Positions 28,178-37,236 of a DNA stretch of 64,000 nucleotides are shown in pieces; within the stretch, counting starts at the first letter, position 1; each line of letters opens with the position of its first letter. The notes below the pieces were generated by a model. It was given only the letters and a program-made list of their open reading frames with translations. It was not told where the DNA came from and made no database searches. The DNA comes from RPQJ01 sp963754535 (GTDB lineage: Bacteria; Pseudomonadota; Gammaproteobacteria; Steroidobacterales; Steroidobacteraceae). The position numbers and the translations under genes are program-made. Where the stretch lies: positions 62,001 through 126,000 of the forward strand of contig CAVWGG010000011.1 of NCBI GenBank assembly GCA_963754535.1, given 5' to 3'.

Positions 28178-29158
28178 TTGCAGCATTCAATCCAGATCAG
28201 GCAGTTCGCGCGTGCGGCTGCGCTGACGACCATCGCCTGGGCGCTGGTATGCCAGCCAGCGCTGGCCGCGTCGACGGCGGCGGATGCCGCCATGAAGACG
28301 GCTGCGGGCACGCGGGGCGTCGCGGCCCTCGGACGCATCGAACCCTACGACGGCATCGTTCGCGTTGCGGCAGCCTCGACGCCCGATGCGATGTCGGGCG
28401 CCATACTGAGCAAATTGCTCGTCGACCGCGGCGCCAACGTGACGGCCGGCCAGTTGCTCGCCGAAGTCGATACGGCGGCGTTGGCGCGTAGCCGTATCGT
28501 CGAAGCCAAAGCCGAACTCGAGACCGCGAAGCGCGATGCCACCGCGTCCATCAGCCTCGCGGACGAGGCCTGCGTGCTCGCCGATGTGGCGGCGAAACGC
28601 TCGCAGCGCAAACAGGACCTGCTGGGCCGCGGCCTCGCCTCGAGCGAGGACGCCGAGCAGGCCAAGGGTGACGCCGATGCCGGCAACGCGTCCTGCAAGG
28701 CGCGACGTGCCTCGGCCAGCGTGGCGCAGTCACGCATCAGTTCGGCCGCCGCGCGCGTGGCACGCTTCGAGGCCGAACTCGAGCGCTCGTTCGTCCGCGC
28801 ACCGTTTGCCGGCCGTGTCATCGACGTCCTGCGCCGTCCCGGTGAGATCGTGGGGGTGGAGGGCGTTCTGGAACTCGCACGCATCGACCAGATGCAGGCG
28901 ATCGCTGAAGTCTTCGAGGCCGACGTCCGCCGCGTGCGGGTGGGCCAGCGCGCGCTGGTGCGCAGCCCGGCGTTGACTAAAGACCTGGCCGGCACCGTGA
29001 CACGCATTCGCCCCAAGGTGCAGAAGATCGACCAGATCGGTGACGACCCCGTTGCACGCAAGGATGCGCGCATCGTCGAAGTCGAGATCAAGCTCGATGA
29101 CGGCCGCGCCGTTGCGAACCTCACGAACCTCCAGGTGGAAGTCGAGATTGGCCGCTGA
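28178..29158 (+). CDS. DevB/HlyD-type periplasmic adaptor of an ABC exporter
   Basis: A 326-residue membrane fusion protein. An N-terminal signal sequence (TTIAWALVCQPALAASTA) is followed by the barrel-sandwich half motif GRIEPYDGIVRVAAAS...GAILSKLLVDRGANVTAGQLLAEVDT. A coiled-coil hairpin (about 100-200, rich in Ala/Arg/Glu) and FVRAPFAGRVIDVLRRPGEIVG follow. The TTG at 28178 is preceded by a long G-rich Shine-Dalgarno and gives the signal peptide; no in-frame ATG is as good. The 3' end overlaps devC by 11 nt. Homologous DevB proteins link inner-membrane DevCA to an outer-membrane channel, and no channel gene is adjacent. Confidence 0.88.
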   Translation: MQHSIQIRQFARAAALTTIAWALVCQPALAASTAADAAMKTAAGTRGVAALGRIEPYDGIVRVAAASTPDAMSGAILSKLLVDRGANVTAGQLLAEVDTAALARSRIVEAKAELETAKRDATASISLADEACVLADVAAKRSQRKQDLLGRGLASSEDAEQAKGDADAGNASCKARRASASVAQSRISSAAARVARFEAELERSFVRAPFAGRVIDVLRRPGEIVGVEGVLELARIDQMQAIAEVFEADVRRVRVGQRALVRSPALTKDLAGTVTRIRPKVQKIDQIGDDPVARKDARIVEVEIKLDDGRAVANLTNLQVEVEIGR

Positions 29159-30329
29159 ACGTACGTGGGGTCGGCTGCTGCCCTCTGCGCCGCTCGGGTG
29201 GCTGCAGCTGTGGCACAAACCGCTGCGACTCGCCGTCGCGGTCGCGGGCATCGCGTTTGCCGTGCTGCTGATCCTGATGCAGCTGGGCTTTCGCTCGGCG
29301 CTGTTCGAGAGCACGTTGCGTTTCCACGAGCGCTTCCGTTACGACATTGCGCTCTTCAGCACGGACAGCGTGTTCATCGTGCGTCCGTCGCCGTTCACGA
29401 TCCGCCGCCTGTACGAGGCGTTGGGTTCGCCAGACGTCGGGTCGGTGAGCCCGGTCTACATCTTTCCGGCAACTTGGAAGAATCCATGGACCAACGCCCG
29501 TCGCAGCATCAATGCGGTCGGCATCGAGCCCACGCGTGACGTGCTCGACACGCCGGGTTTCGCGGACAATTATTCCAAACTGGTCGCGCAGGACGTCGTG
29601 CTGTTCGATAAGGCCTCACGGCCGGAATTCGGGCCGGTGGGGGTGAACTGGCGCCCGGACGTGCCGGTCAGCACCGAGCTCAACGATCGCGCGGTCACGG
29701 TGGTGGGGCTGGTGGAAATCGGTCCATCCTTCGGCATCGACGGCACCGTGCTGACCAGTGTCGACAACTGGCTGCGACTGTTTCCGGATCGCTCGCGCAA
29801 CCAGATCCAGCTGGGCCTCGTGACGCTGAAGCCCGGCGTCGATCCCGCTGCCGCGCGCGATCGCCTGCGCGCTTACCTGCCTGCCGACGTGCTGGTCATG
29901 ACCAAGGCCGACTTCGCCGCCCGCGAGAAGGCGTACTGGAACGGGGCTACCCCGATCGGCTACGTGTTCGCGTTCGGCGCGATCATGGGTCTCGTCGTGG
30001 GCGCGATCATCGTCTACCAGATCCTGTTCGCGGATGTCTCCGAGCACCTGCGTGAATACGCCACGCTGCGGGCCATCGGGTATCGCAATCGATTCGTGTC
30101 GGGCATCGTGATGCAGCAGGCTGCGATCCTCGCGGTGCTCGGCTTCCTGCCAGGCATGGCCGCGGCGTGGTTTCTCTACCGGTCGGCTGCGCACGCGACC
30201 CGCCTGCCGCTGCACCTGACGACGGAACGAGCCGTCACGGTGTTCGTGCTGACGCTCGTGATGTGCGCGCTCTCCGGATTCCTGGCGCTGCGCAAGGTGC
30301 GCCGCCTCGATCCGGCGGATGTCTTCTGA
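29148..30329 (+). CDS. DevC-type ABC exporter permease
   Basis: A 393-residue FtsX/MacB-class permease. One N-terminal helix (LRLAVAVAGIAFAVLLILMQLGF) is followed by a periplasmic domain of about 220 residues and three C-terminal helices beginning near GYVFAFGAIMGLVVGAIIVYQILF. The DevC hallmark segments LGWLQLWHKPLRL and EYATLRAIGYRNRF are present. The TTG at 29148, inside the end of the adaptor gene, starts exactly at the conserved region. The stop overlaps the next ATG (TGATG). In cyanobacteria DevBCA exports glycolipids; a lipid-like substrate is plausible here. Confidence 0.88.
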   Translation: MAAERTWGRLLPSAPLGWLQLWHKPLRLAVAVAGIAFAVLLILMQLGFRSALFESTLRFHERFRYDIALFSTDSVFIVRPSPFTIRRLYEALGSPDVGSVSPVYIFPATWKNPWTNARRSINAVGIEPTRDVLDTPGFADNYSKLVAQDVVLFDKASRPEFGPVGVNWRPDVPVSTELNDRAVTVVGLVEIGPSFGIDGTVLTSVDNWLRLFPDRSRNQIQLGLVTLKPGVDPAAARDRLRAYLPADVLVMTKADFAAREKAYWNGATPIGYVFAFGAIMGLVVGAIIVYQILFADVSEHLREYATLRAIGYRNRFVSGIVMQQAAILAVLGFLPGMAAAWFLYRSAAHATRLPLHLTTERAVTVFVLTLVMCALSGFLALRKVRRLDPADVF

Positions 30330-31672
30330 TGCCTGCGATCGCGGATGCGCCCATCGTCGTCGAGAATCTCAACCATTACTACGGCAAGGGTCCGCTGCGC
30401 CGGCAGATCCTGCACGACGTCACGACGACGATTCCAACGGGCGAGATCGTCATCGTCACGGGGCCGTCGGGATCGGGCAAGACGACGCTGCTGACGCTCG
30501 TCGGCGCGCTGCGCGCGCCGCAGGAGGGACGGCTGCGCGTGCTCGGTCACCAGCTCGACGGCGCGAAAGGCCCGGCTCTTGAAGACGTCCGCAGGCGCAT
30601 CGGCTTCATCTTCCAGAGTCACAACCTGCTCGGCGCATTGACGGCATCGCAGAACGTGCAGCTCGGCTTGCGCGTGACTGGTCGCGCCGCCCGTGTCGAG
30701 CTTCGACGCAGGGCTGATGCGATGCTCGAGGCGGTCGGTCTCGGCGCGCACACTCACAAGCGTGCGGAGCAGCTTTCTGGAGGGCAGCGGCAGCGTGTGG
30801 CCATTGCGCGCGCCCTGGTCGGTGAGCCGGCGATGGTGCTGGCGGACGAACCCACCGCATCGCTCGACAAGGCCTCCGGGCGTGAGGTGGTCGACCGGAT
30901 GCAGTCACTGGCGCGGGAGCGGGGCACCACCATCCTGCTCGTCACGCACGACAACCGCATCCTCGACGTTGCCGACCGCATCCTTCACCTCGAAGATGGC
31001 AGGCTCGCCACCTTCACCGACGCCGTCATTGCCAATACGCAACAGATGATGCACCTGCTGGCCCGGAACACCGACCGGCAGCACATCGAGCAGCTGGTCG
31101 ACGAGATGGACGAGACGACGTTTCGCGGCACGCTGCAGGAGCTTACACAGCAGTCGCAGAAGTTTCTCGAAGCGACGGCGCTCGCGAGCGACGAGGCTTA
31201 CCAGAGCATGCTGGAGCAGTCGCTGCGCGTCTTTACGCGGCGGGTCGGTGAACTGCTCGATGCGGAGCGTGCATCGTTGTTCCTGGTGGACCGTGAGCGC
31301 CAGCAACTCGTGCTGCGCGTCGCGCAGGACATGCCGGAGGGGGATTACGTTCGCATCCCGCTGGGGAGCGGCATCGCTGGCGCGGCTGCATTGTCGGGTG
31401 AGACCGTGCGAGTCGACGATGCCTACAGCGATCCGCGTTTCAACCAGGCGGTCGATGCCGAGACCGGATTCCGTACGCGCTCCATGCTGTGCCTGCCCTT
31501 GCAGGACCGCAGTGGTGCGGTCTTCGCGGTGACGCAATTGCTCAATCGGCGGGACGGCCGGCCGTTCGACGAACAGGATACGCGTCGTTACGCAGAGTTC
31601 GCGTCGTCCTTGTCGGTGCTGCTCGAGTCGCTGGTCAAGCTCGGCGAACCCGCCGCGCGGCTCGTGCCATGA
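30329..31672 (+). CDS. DevA-type ABC exporter ATPase fused to a GAF domain
   Basis: A 447-residue protein. Residues 1-225 are a DevA/MacB-class ATPase: Walker A GPSGSGKTTLL, signature LSGGQRQRVAIARAL, Walker B MVLADEPTASLD and switch ILLVTHDN. After a helical linker (about 230-290) comes a GAF domain (about 290-440: ERASLFLVDRERQQLVLRVA, IPLGSGIAGAAALSGETVRV, AVTQLLNRRDGRPFDEQDT). The last resembles the N..FDE motif of cyclic-nucleotide-binding GAF domains. Typical DevA proteins end after the ATPase. The start ATG overlaps the devC stop, and the end overlaps the phosphodiesterase gene (ATGA). Confidence 0.9.
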   Translation: MPAIADAPIVVENLNHYYGKGPLRRQILHDVTTTIPTGEIVIVTGPSGSGKTTLLTLVGALRAPQEGRLRVLGHQLDGAKGPALEDVRRRIGFIFQSHNLLGALTASQNVQLGLRVTGRAARVELRRRADAMLEAVGLGAHTHKRAEQLSGGQRQRVAIARALVGEPAMVLADEPTASLDKASGREVVDRMQSLARERGTTILLVTHDNRILDVADRILHLEDGRLATFTDAVIANTQQMMHLLARNTDRQHIEQLVDEMDETTFRGTLQELTQQSQKFLEATALASDEAYQSMLEQSLRVFTRRVGELLDAERASLFLVDRERQQLVLRVAQDMPEGDYVRIPLGSGIAGAAALSGETVRVDDAYSDPRFNQAVDAETGFRTRSMLCLPLQDRSGAVFAVTQLLNRRDGRPFDEQDTRRYAEFASSLSVLLESLVKLGEPAARLVP

Positions 31673-32490
31673 CCGGGGCATCCGGGGCTCCGGTTCGATT
31701 GCTGCAGGTGACCGATCCGCACCTGTTTGGCGACGAGTCGCGGACGATCTACGGCGTGACGACGGCGGTGTCGTTGCGCAAGGTATTGGCCGAGGCGTTT
31801 GCGCCCGGCACGCCGCGGCCCGCTGCGATTCTCGTGACGGGCGACATCGCCGACGATCACAGCGCCGCCGCGTACGACAATTTCCGCCGCGCGCTGCGGC
31901 CATACGATCTGCCCGTGTTCTGCCTGCCCGGCAACCACGATGAGCCCAGCCTCATGGCTGACCTCATGCCTGGCCTGGTGGACGGCGATGGGTTCCAGTA
32001 CGGAGGCACGGCGGAGTTCGGTGCATGGGGCGCGGTGTTCATCGACACGCACGTGCATGCCCGCCCCGAAGGGCGCGTCCAGCCAGGGGAACTGTCACGT
32101 CTGGAGTCGGCGCTGCAGGCCTTTGGCGACCGGCCGATCCTGGTGTGCCTGCATCATCCGCCTTTACCCGTAGGCAGCGCGTGGCTCGATGGCGTGGGTT
32201 TGCGCAATGCCAGTGAGTTCCTGGCCGTCATCGAGCGGTATCCCACCGTTCGTGCCGTGCTCGGTGGCCACGTGCACCAGGCGTTCGAACGCCAGCACGA
32301 AAACGCGGTCGTGCTGGCGACACCTTCGACATGCGCGCAGTTCACACCACTCACCGAACACTGCGTGATGGACGTCAAGCCGCCGGGATATCGCTGGCTC
32401 GAGTTGCTGCCCGATGGCAGCCTCCGCACCGAAGTGAAGTGGCTGCAGGACTGGGAGGTGGCCGGCCGGCCGCCCGACGACCGGTTTTGA
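31669..32490 (+). CDS. CpdA/Icc-like cyclic-nucleotide phosphodiesterase (metallophosphoesterase)
   Basis: A 273-residue calcineurin-type phosphoesterase. The metal-binding motifs are all present: LLQVTDPHLFGD (D-x-H), ILVTGDIADDHS (GD), FCLPGNHDEPS (GNHD), LVCLHHPPL, and AVLGGHVHQAFE (GHxH). This set and spacing match the class III CpdA family, which hydrolyses 3',5'-cAMP. Its ATG overlaps the DevA-GAF stop, and its stop overlaps the cyclase-like gene ATG, so its product is probably made together with a cyclase. Substrate (cAMP, cGMP or other) cannot be read from sequence. Confidence 0.88.
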   Translation: MTGASGAPVRLLQVTDPHLFGDESRTIYGVTTAVSLRKVLAEAFAPGTPRPAAILVTGDIADDHSAAAYDNFRRALRPYDLPVFCLPGNHDEPSLMADLMPGLVDGDGFQYGGTAEFGAWGAVFIDTHVHARPEGRVQPGELSRLESALQAFGDRPILVCLHHPPLPVGSAWLDGVGLRNASEFLAVIERYPTVRAVLGGHVHQAFERQHENAVVLATPSTCAQFTPLTEHCVMDVKPPGYRWLELLPDGSLRTEVKWLQDWEVAGRPPDDRF

Positions 32491-33152
32491 TGACCGTGGG
32501 ATCCAGGATGAAAACCAGACTGCCGTTTCCGCTGCTCGACGTACCCGCTGCCCTCGCCAGGTGCGATGGATGGACGGAGGAGGTCTATCGCGACCTGCTC
32601 GCTTTGCAGGAGGGTGCCCTCTCCCATGAGGCGCTGGATGCCAAGTACCTGTGCCGTCGCGCCATCCTGACCCTCGACCTCACGGGTTTCACGGTGCAGG
32701 CCATGAAAGGCCGTCCGCTCGATGCGCTGCTGCGCATCCTGGACGCGCAGAAGGTCTGCATCCCGGTGTTGCACGAGCACAGCGCGCTGCTCGTGCGGGC
32801 TTTCGCCGACGATCTCGTCGGACTCTTCGAAGAGCCGGGCCAGGCGCTCGACGCCGCATTCGAGATTCACCGCCGCGTGACGCAGTTCAACCACTCGGGG
32901 CATGCATCCGAGAATCCGGCGCTCGCCTGCATCGGCATCGGCTACGGCGAGGTGTACGCAATCGGTCCCAACCTGGCGATGGGCGATGAAATGAATCGCG
33001 CCTCGAAGCTGGGCGAGGACACCGCTCGTGGCAACGAGACGCTGGTGACATCGAACGTCTATGCCGCGCTGCGCAATCGCTCCGATGTCCTGTTCGAGCA
33101 ACTCGCGAGCGACGACCAGCTGTTCCCGTATTACCGGGCGGCGCCGCACTGA
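32490..33152 (+). CDS. Class III adenylate/guanylate cyclase-like protein
   Basis: A 220-residue soluble protein. A class III cyclase catalytic domain spans about residues 45-205. The first metal Asp is in AILTLDLTGFTVQAMKG and the second in LVRAFADDLVGLFEEP. The transition-state region reads GDEMNRASKLGED, where the usual N-x3-R is N-x3-K. It has no membrane or sensor domain. The ATG at 32490 overlaps the CpdA-like stop; an ATG at 32508 is an alternative. It could synthesise the nucleotide sensed by the patatin and GAF domains, or be a degenerate binding protein. Confidence 0.8.
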   Translation: MTVGSRMKTRLPFPLLDVPAALARCDGWTEEVYRDLLALQEGALSHEALDAKYLCRRAILTLDLTGFTVQAMKGRPLDALLRILDAQKVCIPVLHEHSALLVRAFADDLVGLFEEPGQALDAAFEIHRRVTQFNHSGHASENPALACIGIGYGEVYAIGPNLAMGDEMNRASKLGEDTARGNETLVTSNVYAALRNRSDVLFEQLASDDQLFPYYRAAPH

Positions 33153-33192
33153 CGCGTCGGCATCGTCGCAGGAAGCGACGGTTCGTGGGCGA

Positions 33193-34197
33193 TCAGCGTG
33201 CCTGGGACGAGGTGCAGTACTTGCTGCGTCCGCCGTTCGCCCTGAGCATGTCGACGTAATACGCTGCCATGCCGCGCGCCTGCTTTCGTTCGAGTGGGTC
33301 GTCGGCCAGCAAGGTGCTGACTGAGTCGGTCCAGGCGGACGCGCACTCGTCCGGGGAACGGGCCGAGGTCGAGCATGCGATGAAGGCCTCGAAAGCGTCC
33401 CGGTACAGCAGGAATTGCGCGCGTGTCATCGCATCGCCATGACCGGGAATCGCCCGTTCGAATGGCGTGGCGGCCACTTGGCCCAACGCGACTTTCCAGC
33501 CATCCGGGCACGCGGTATCCAGGAACGGCGCCGGCAGGGTGACCAGGTCGCCGAGCACGGCCATTCGAGTCTGTTCGTCGTAGAGCCACACGTCACCGGC
33601 TGTCGCGGCGTCCGGTGCGAGGTTGATCCGCAGTGCGCGTCCACCCAGCGTCATCGTCCCGGAAGTCGCGATCACCTGGTCGGGCTTCAGTGCCGCTCCG
33701 TTGCCGATCGTGAGAAGGTCACCGCGGATGTCGTCGCGCGTCGCCTGCGGAATCTGCGGGTCGTCGAGATAGACGGCGGACTCCTTCACGCTCGCCGGAA
33801 AGAAGCCCGTGAGCGCTCCTTCGATCGCATCGCTCGCGTAAACAAGCAGGCCCGGGTAGGCAGCGCGCAAGTCCGCGTTGCCGCTCACGTGATCGAGGTG
33901 CCAGTGGGTGTTGATGACCGCGACGATCGGCGTCTTCCGTGCGAGCGCCAGCGACAGGATCGCGTCGCGCTGCCCGGAGTGACGACCGGTATCGACGACT
34001 ACCAGTCCGGCCGGGGCTGCGAAGATCACCGTGTTGCCGTCGGGCTGGCGGTCGGGAAGGATTCCGCCGGGCACGAGCCACACTCCCGGCGCAACTTCTC
34101 GTGGCGCCGGAGCAGCGAGCGTGTCCGTGCCTGGCCACGCGGGCGAGGACGCGACGAGCGCTGCCAGCATGATTCCGCTGCAGGTCAATCGTTGCAT
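33193..34197 (-). CDS. Secreted metallo-beta-lactamase-fold hydrolase
   Basis: A 334-residue protein with a signal peptide (MQRLTCSGIMLAALVASSPAWP). The MBL domain has NTHWHLDHVSGNADL (H-x-H-x-D-H), DTGRHSGQRDAIL before it, and later ligand segments LYDEQTRMAVLGDLVTLP and IPGHGDAMTRAQFLLY. It would act in the periplasm on an unidentified ester or similar bond. Similarity to subclass B lactamases is only in the fold; resistance cannot be claimed. It is convergent with the cyclase-like gene, leaving 40 nt between. Confidence 0.87.
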   Translation of the reverse strand: MQRLTCSGIMLAALVASSPAWPGTDTLAAPAPREVAPGVWLVPGGILPDRQPDGNTVIFAAPAGLVVVDTGRHSGQRDAILSLALARKTPIVAVINTHWHLDHVSGNADLRAAYPGLLVYASDAIEGALTGFFPASVKESAVYLDDPQIPQATRDDIRGDLLTIGNGAALKPDQVIATSGTMTLGGRALRINLAPDAATAGDVWLYDEQTRMAVLGDLVTLPAPFLDTACPDGWKVALGQVAATPFERAIPGHGDAMTRAQFLLYRDAFEAFIACSTSARSPDECASAWTDSVSTLLADDPLERKQARGMAAYYVDMLRANGGRSKYCTSSQAR

Positions 34198-34273
34198 GGG
34201 CGTCTCCTGCCGCGATCCTACTCCTGACGATCAGTTGCGGGTTCGCATCGGCGACGTGAACTCGACAGCATGA

Positions 34274-34313
34274 AAGAAGCCCCGCTGCCTGGCAGGCAAC
34301 GGGGCTTCTTTTC
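34274..34313. terminator. Rho-independent terminator, bidirectional
   Basis: AAGAAGCCCCG (34274-34284) pairs perfectly with CGGGGCTTCTT (34300-34310) around a loop that can itself fold (TGCC/GGCA). A T-rich tail follows on the plus strand and a short one on the minus. It lies just downstream of rne on the minus strand, so it most likely ends rne transcription. Confidence 0.88.
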
Positions 34314-34329
34314 TACCCGAACGAGTCGC

Positions 34330-37236
34330 TTACGGCTCGTTGCGTGGCGTGGTCACGTCCGTCGGCGGAGTGGGTGTCCACTCGCGCGGCTCGGATGCGG
34401 ATGCGACCGGAGTCGGTTCGCGTACCACGACCGGTGCGGGAGCCGGCGCTTCTTCGCGCGGCGGGGCCGGCGGAGGAGGAGGCGGCGCTGCAGGACGATC
34501 GAAGTCGAACGAACGCGGCTCCGGCGGCCACGGCGCGTCGAAGCTGCGCGCGGGGGCGGGCAACTCGCGAGGTGCTTCCGGAGCACGGGTCACTTCGACG
34601 TCACGCGACGGTTCGGGCGCGCGGGGCGCGTCGATTTCACGCGGGGCATCGAACGATTGCGGGGCCGGGGCGGCGCCAGCGTTGTCGCTGCCACCCGCGT
34701 CGTCACCGCCTTCGCCACCCGGGCCTTCGTCGAAGCTGCCTTCGCCCGCAGCACCGGCTGCAGCACCGGCGCCGTAGCCTTCGCCACCACCATCACCACG
34801 ACCGCGACGGCGACGGCCACCGCGACGCGACCGACGTCCGGTGCGCTCGCTGCGATCGCCCTCAGGACGTTGCTGCTGGCCATCACCCGTCGACGGTGTG
34901 GCTGACGCGTCGGCCGCGTTCATGTCGCTCGCGACGGCTGCGACGACCGCAGTCGTGGCGGCCACCTGCTCACGCGCTTCGTGCGGCTCGCGGTACTCAC
35001 GCGGTGGCCGCGGTTCGCGGGGCTCGCGCGGTTCACGCGGCTCGCGTGGAGGACGCGCTTGCTGCGGCTGGCGCGGGCCTTGCTGCCCGCCTTCACGACG
35101 CGGCTGGCCCTCGCGCGGACCACCTTCGCCGCCCTGACCCTGACCTTGGCCACCGTCACGACGTCCGCCACGCGGGCCTTCGTCACGACGCGGCTGCTGC
35201 TGTGGTTGCGCCCGGCTCGACTCGTCGCGGCGCGGTTCGGCGCCGCGGACCGGCTGCACCGGCGCGCCTTCAGTACGGTTTTCGCGACGCGCTTCGTCAC
35301 GCGAGCCACGTTCGCCGCGGCCCTCGCTGCGTCCTCGTCCATCACGACCGTCGCGACGACCGTCACGGCCTCGGCCGCGTTCGTTGCGATCACGGTCATG
35401 GCGCGGACGCTCGCGTTCGCCTTCCTTGCCGCCGCGACCGACGGTCGCGGACGGAGCGGGCTGCGGTTCAGGCGCGCGCTTGTCGCCTGCGACCCAGCGC
35501 CACATCCGCACCAGCACGTTGTCGCGCGGTCCGTAGGCCGGCGCGGCGATGGCAACCGGAGCTGCTGCGACCGCGACCGGGGCGGCCACGACTTCGGGAG
35601 CGGCGGGCGGGGCAGGCGTGCTGGGGATGATCGTCGTTACCGCCGGCTGCTGCAGGACCGGTGCCTTTTCTTCCTCGGCCGAGGCGATGGCATCGAGGTC
35701 GATCTTCGGCTCGACCGCCAGGTGGTGGCTGATGACCGAGTTCTCGGGCAGGTCCATCTCGTCGTCGCGCACGCGGCGCAATTCGTAGGACGGCGTCTCG
35801 AGGTACTTGTTCGGCACCAGGACGATGTCGACGTGGCTGCGTGCTTCGATGTCGTGCAGCCAGTCGCGCTTCTCGTTCATGAGGTAGGTCGCGACGTCGA
35901 CCGGCAACTGCGCAATGACCTTGGCGGTGCGGTCCTTGCGGGCCTCCTCGCCGATCAGCCGCAGCACCGCGAGCGCCAGCGATTCGACGCTGCGGATCAC
36001 GCCCATGCCGGTGCAGCGCGGGCAGACGATGTTGGTCGACTCGCTGATCGACGGCCGCAGGCGCTGCCGCGAGAGCTCGAGCAGGCCGAAGCGGGAGATC
36101 TTGCCCAGCTGGATGCGGGCACGGTCCTGCTTGACCGCGTCGCGCAGCCGGTCTTCGACCGCGCGCTGGTTCTTGGTCGACTCCATGTCGATGAAGTCGA
36201 TGACGATCAGGCCGCCGACGTCACGCAACCGCATCTGGCGCGCGATTTCGTCCGCGGCTTCGAGGTTGGTATTGCAGGCGGTCGTCTCGATGTCGGTGCC
36301 GCGGGTGCTGCGCGCGGAGTTGATGTCGATCGAGACCAGCGCTTCGGTGTGGTCGATCACGATGCTGCCGCCCGAGGGCAGCGTCACCTTGTGCGAGTAC
36401 GCCGACTCGATCTGGCTCTCGATCTGGTACCGCGTGAAGAGCGGCACGTGGTCGTCGTAGAACTTGAGCTTGCGCAGGTTGTTCGGCATGAAGCGCTGCA
36501 TGTACTCGCGCGCTTCCTCGAACACTTCCTGCTTGTCGATCAGGATCTCGCCGATGTCGTCGGCGAGATAGTCACGGAGCGCCCGCAGGATCGCCGTGCT
36601 TTCGCGGTAGATCAGGAACGGCGAGGGGCGGCTGTCCGACGCCTGCTGGATCGCGTTCCAGATGTCGACGAGGTTGTTCAGGTCCCACTGCAGCTCCTCG
36701 GGGGAGCGGCCGACGCCCGCGGTGCGGACGATGGCGCCCATGCCGTCTGGAATCTGCAGCGAATCCATGGCTTCGCGCAGGGCGTCGCGGTCGTCGCCCT
36801 CGACGCGGCGCGACACGCCGCCGGCGCGGGGGTTGTTCGGCATCAGGACCAGGAACCGGCCGGCGAGGCTGATGAAGGTGGTGAGCGCGGCACCCTTGTT
36901 GCCGCGTTCTTCCTTCTCGACCTGGACGATGATGTCCTGGCCTTCCTCGATCAGGTCACGGATGCCGCGGCTGCCGCCTTCCTGCCCGGGCTGCTTGTCC
37001 TTGAAGAACGCCTTGGAGACTTCCTTCAGCGGGAGGAAGCCGTGGCGGTCGGCGCCGTAGTCGATGAACGCAGCTTCGAGGCTGGGCTCGACGCGGGTTA
37101 TGCGGCCTTTGTAGACGTTGGCTTTCTTGGTTTCACGTGACGGTATTTCTATGTCCAGGTCGTAGATTCGCTGGCCGTCGACCAGCGCTACGCGCAACTC
37201 TTCTTCCTGAGTTGCGTTGACGAGCATTCTCTTCAT
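34330..37236 (-). CDS. rne: Ribonuclease E
   Basis: Essential endoribonuclease and degradosome scaffold, 968 residues. The S1 domain is at about 35-120 (KANVYKGRITRVEPSLEAAFIDYG). The catalytic DNase-I-like region carries metal Asp residues in EALVSIDINSARST and GGLIVIDFIDMES. The Zn-link is CPRCTGMGVIRS. From about residue 570 on, the protein is a low-complexity scaffold rich in Arg, Glu, Gly and Pro (RERPRHDRDRNERGRGRDG), as expected for RNA-binding and partner-docking regions. The ATG at 37236 (MKRMLVNATQEEELRV) is the family start. The gene is divergent from rluC, the usual gammaproteobacterial layout. Confidence 0.97.
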   Translation of the reverse strand: MKRMLVNATQEEELRVALVDGQRIYDLDIEIPSRETKKANVYKGRITRVEPSLEAAFIDYGADRHGFLPLKEVSKAFFKDKQPGQEGGSRGIRDLIEEGQDIIVQVEKEERGNKGAALTTFISLAGRFLVLMPNNPRAGGVSRRVEGDDRDALREAMDSLQIPDGMGAIVRTAGVGRSPEELQWDLNNLVDIWNAIQQASDSRPSPFLIYRESTAILRALRDYLADDIGEILIDKQEVFEEAREYMQRFMPNNLRKLKFYDDHVPLFTRYQIESQIESAYSHKVTLPSGGSIVIDHTEALVSIDINSARSTRGTDIETTACNTNLEAADEIARQMRLRDVGGLIVIDFIDMESTKNQRAVEDRLRDAVKQDRARIQLGKISRFGLLELSRQRLRPSISESTNIVCPRCTGMGVIRSVESLALAVLRLIGEEARKDRTAKVIAQLPVDVATYLMNEKRDWLHDIEARSHVDIVLVPNKYLETPSYELRRVRDDEMDLPENSVISHHLAVEPKIDLDAIASAEEEKAPVLQQPAVTTIIPSTPAPPAAPEVVAAPVAVAAAPVAIAAPAYGPRDNVLVRMWRWVAGDKRAPEPQPAPSATVGRGGKEGERERPRHDRDRNERGRGRDGRRDGRDGRGRSEGRGERGSRDEARRENRTEGAPVQPVRGAEPRRDESSRAQPQQQPRRDEGPRGGRRDGGQGQGQGGEGGPREGQPRREGGQQGPRQPQQARPPREPREPREPREPRPPREYREPHEAREQVAATTAVVAAVASDMNAADASATPSTGDGQQQRPEGDRSERTGRRSRRGGRRRRGRGDGGGEGYGAGAAAGAAGEGSFDEGPGGEGGDDAGGSDNAGAAPAPQSFDAPREIDAPRAPEPSRDVEVTRAPEAPRELPAPARSFDAPWPPEPRSFDFDRPAAPPPPPPAPPREEAPAPAPVVVREPTPVASASEPREWTPTPPTDVTTPRNEP

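Noticed and set aside
34981..37140. 719-residue open frame opposite rne
   Set aside because: It is antisense to conserved RNase E motifs and has no recognisable family; the low-complexity rne tail explains its length.
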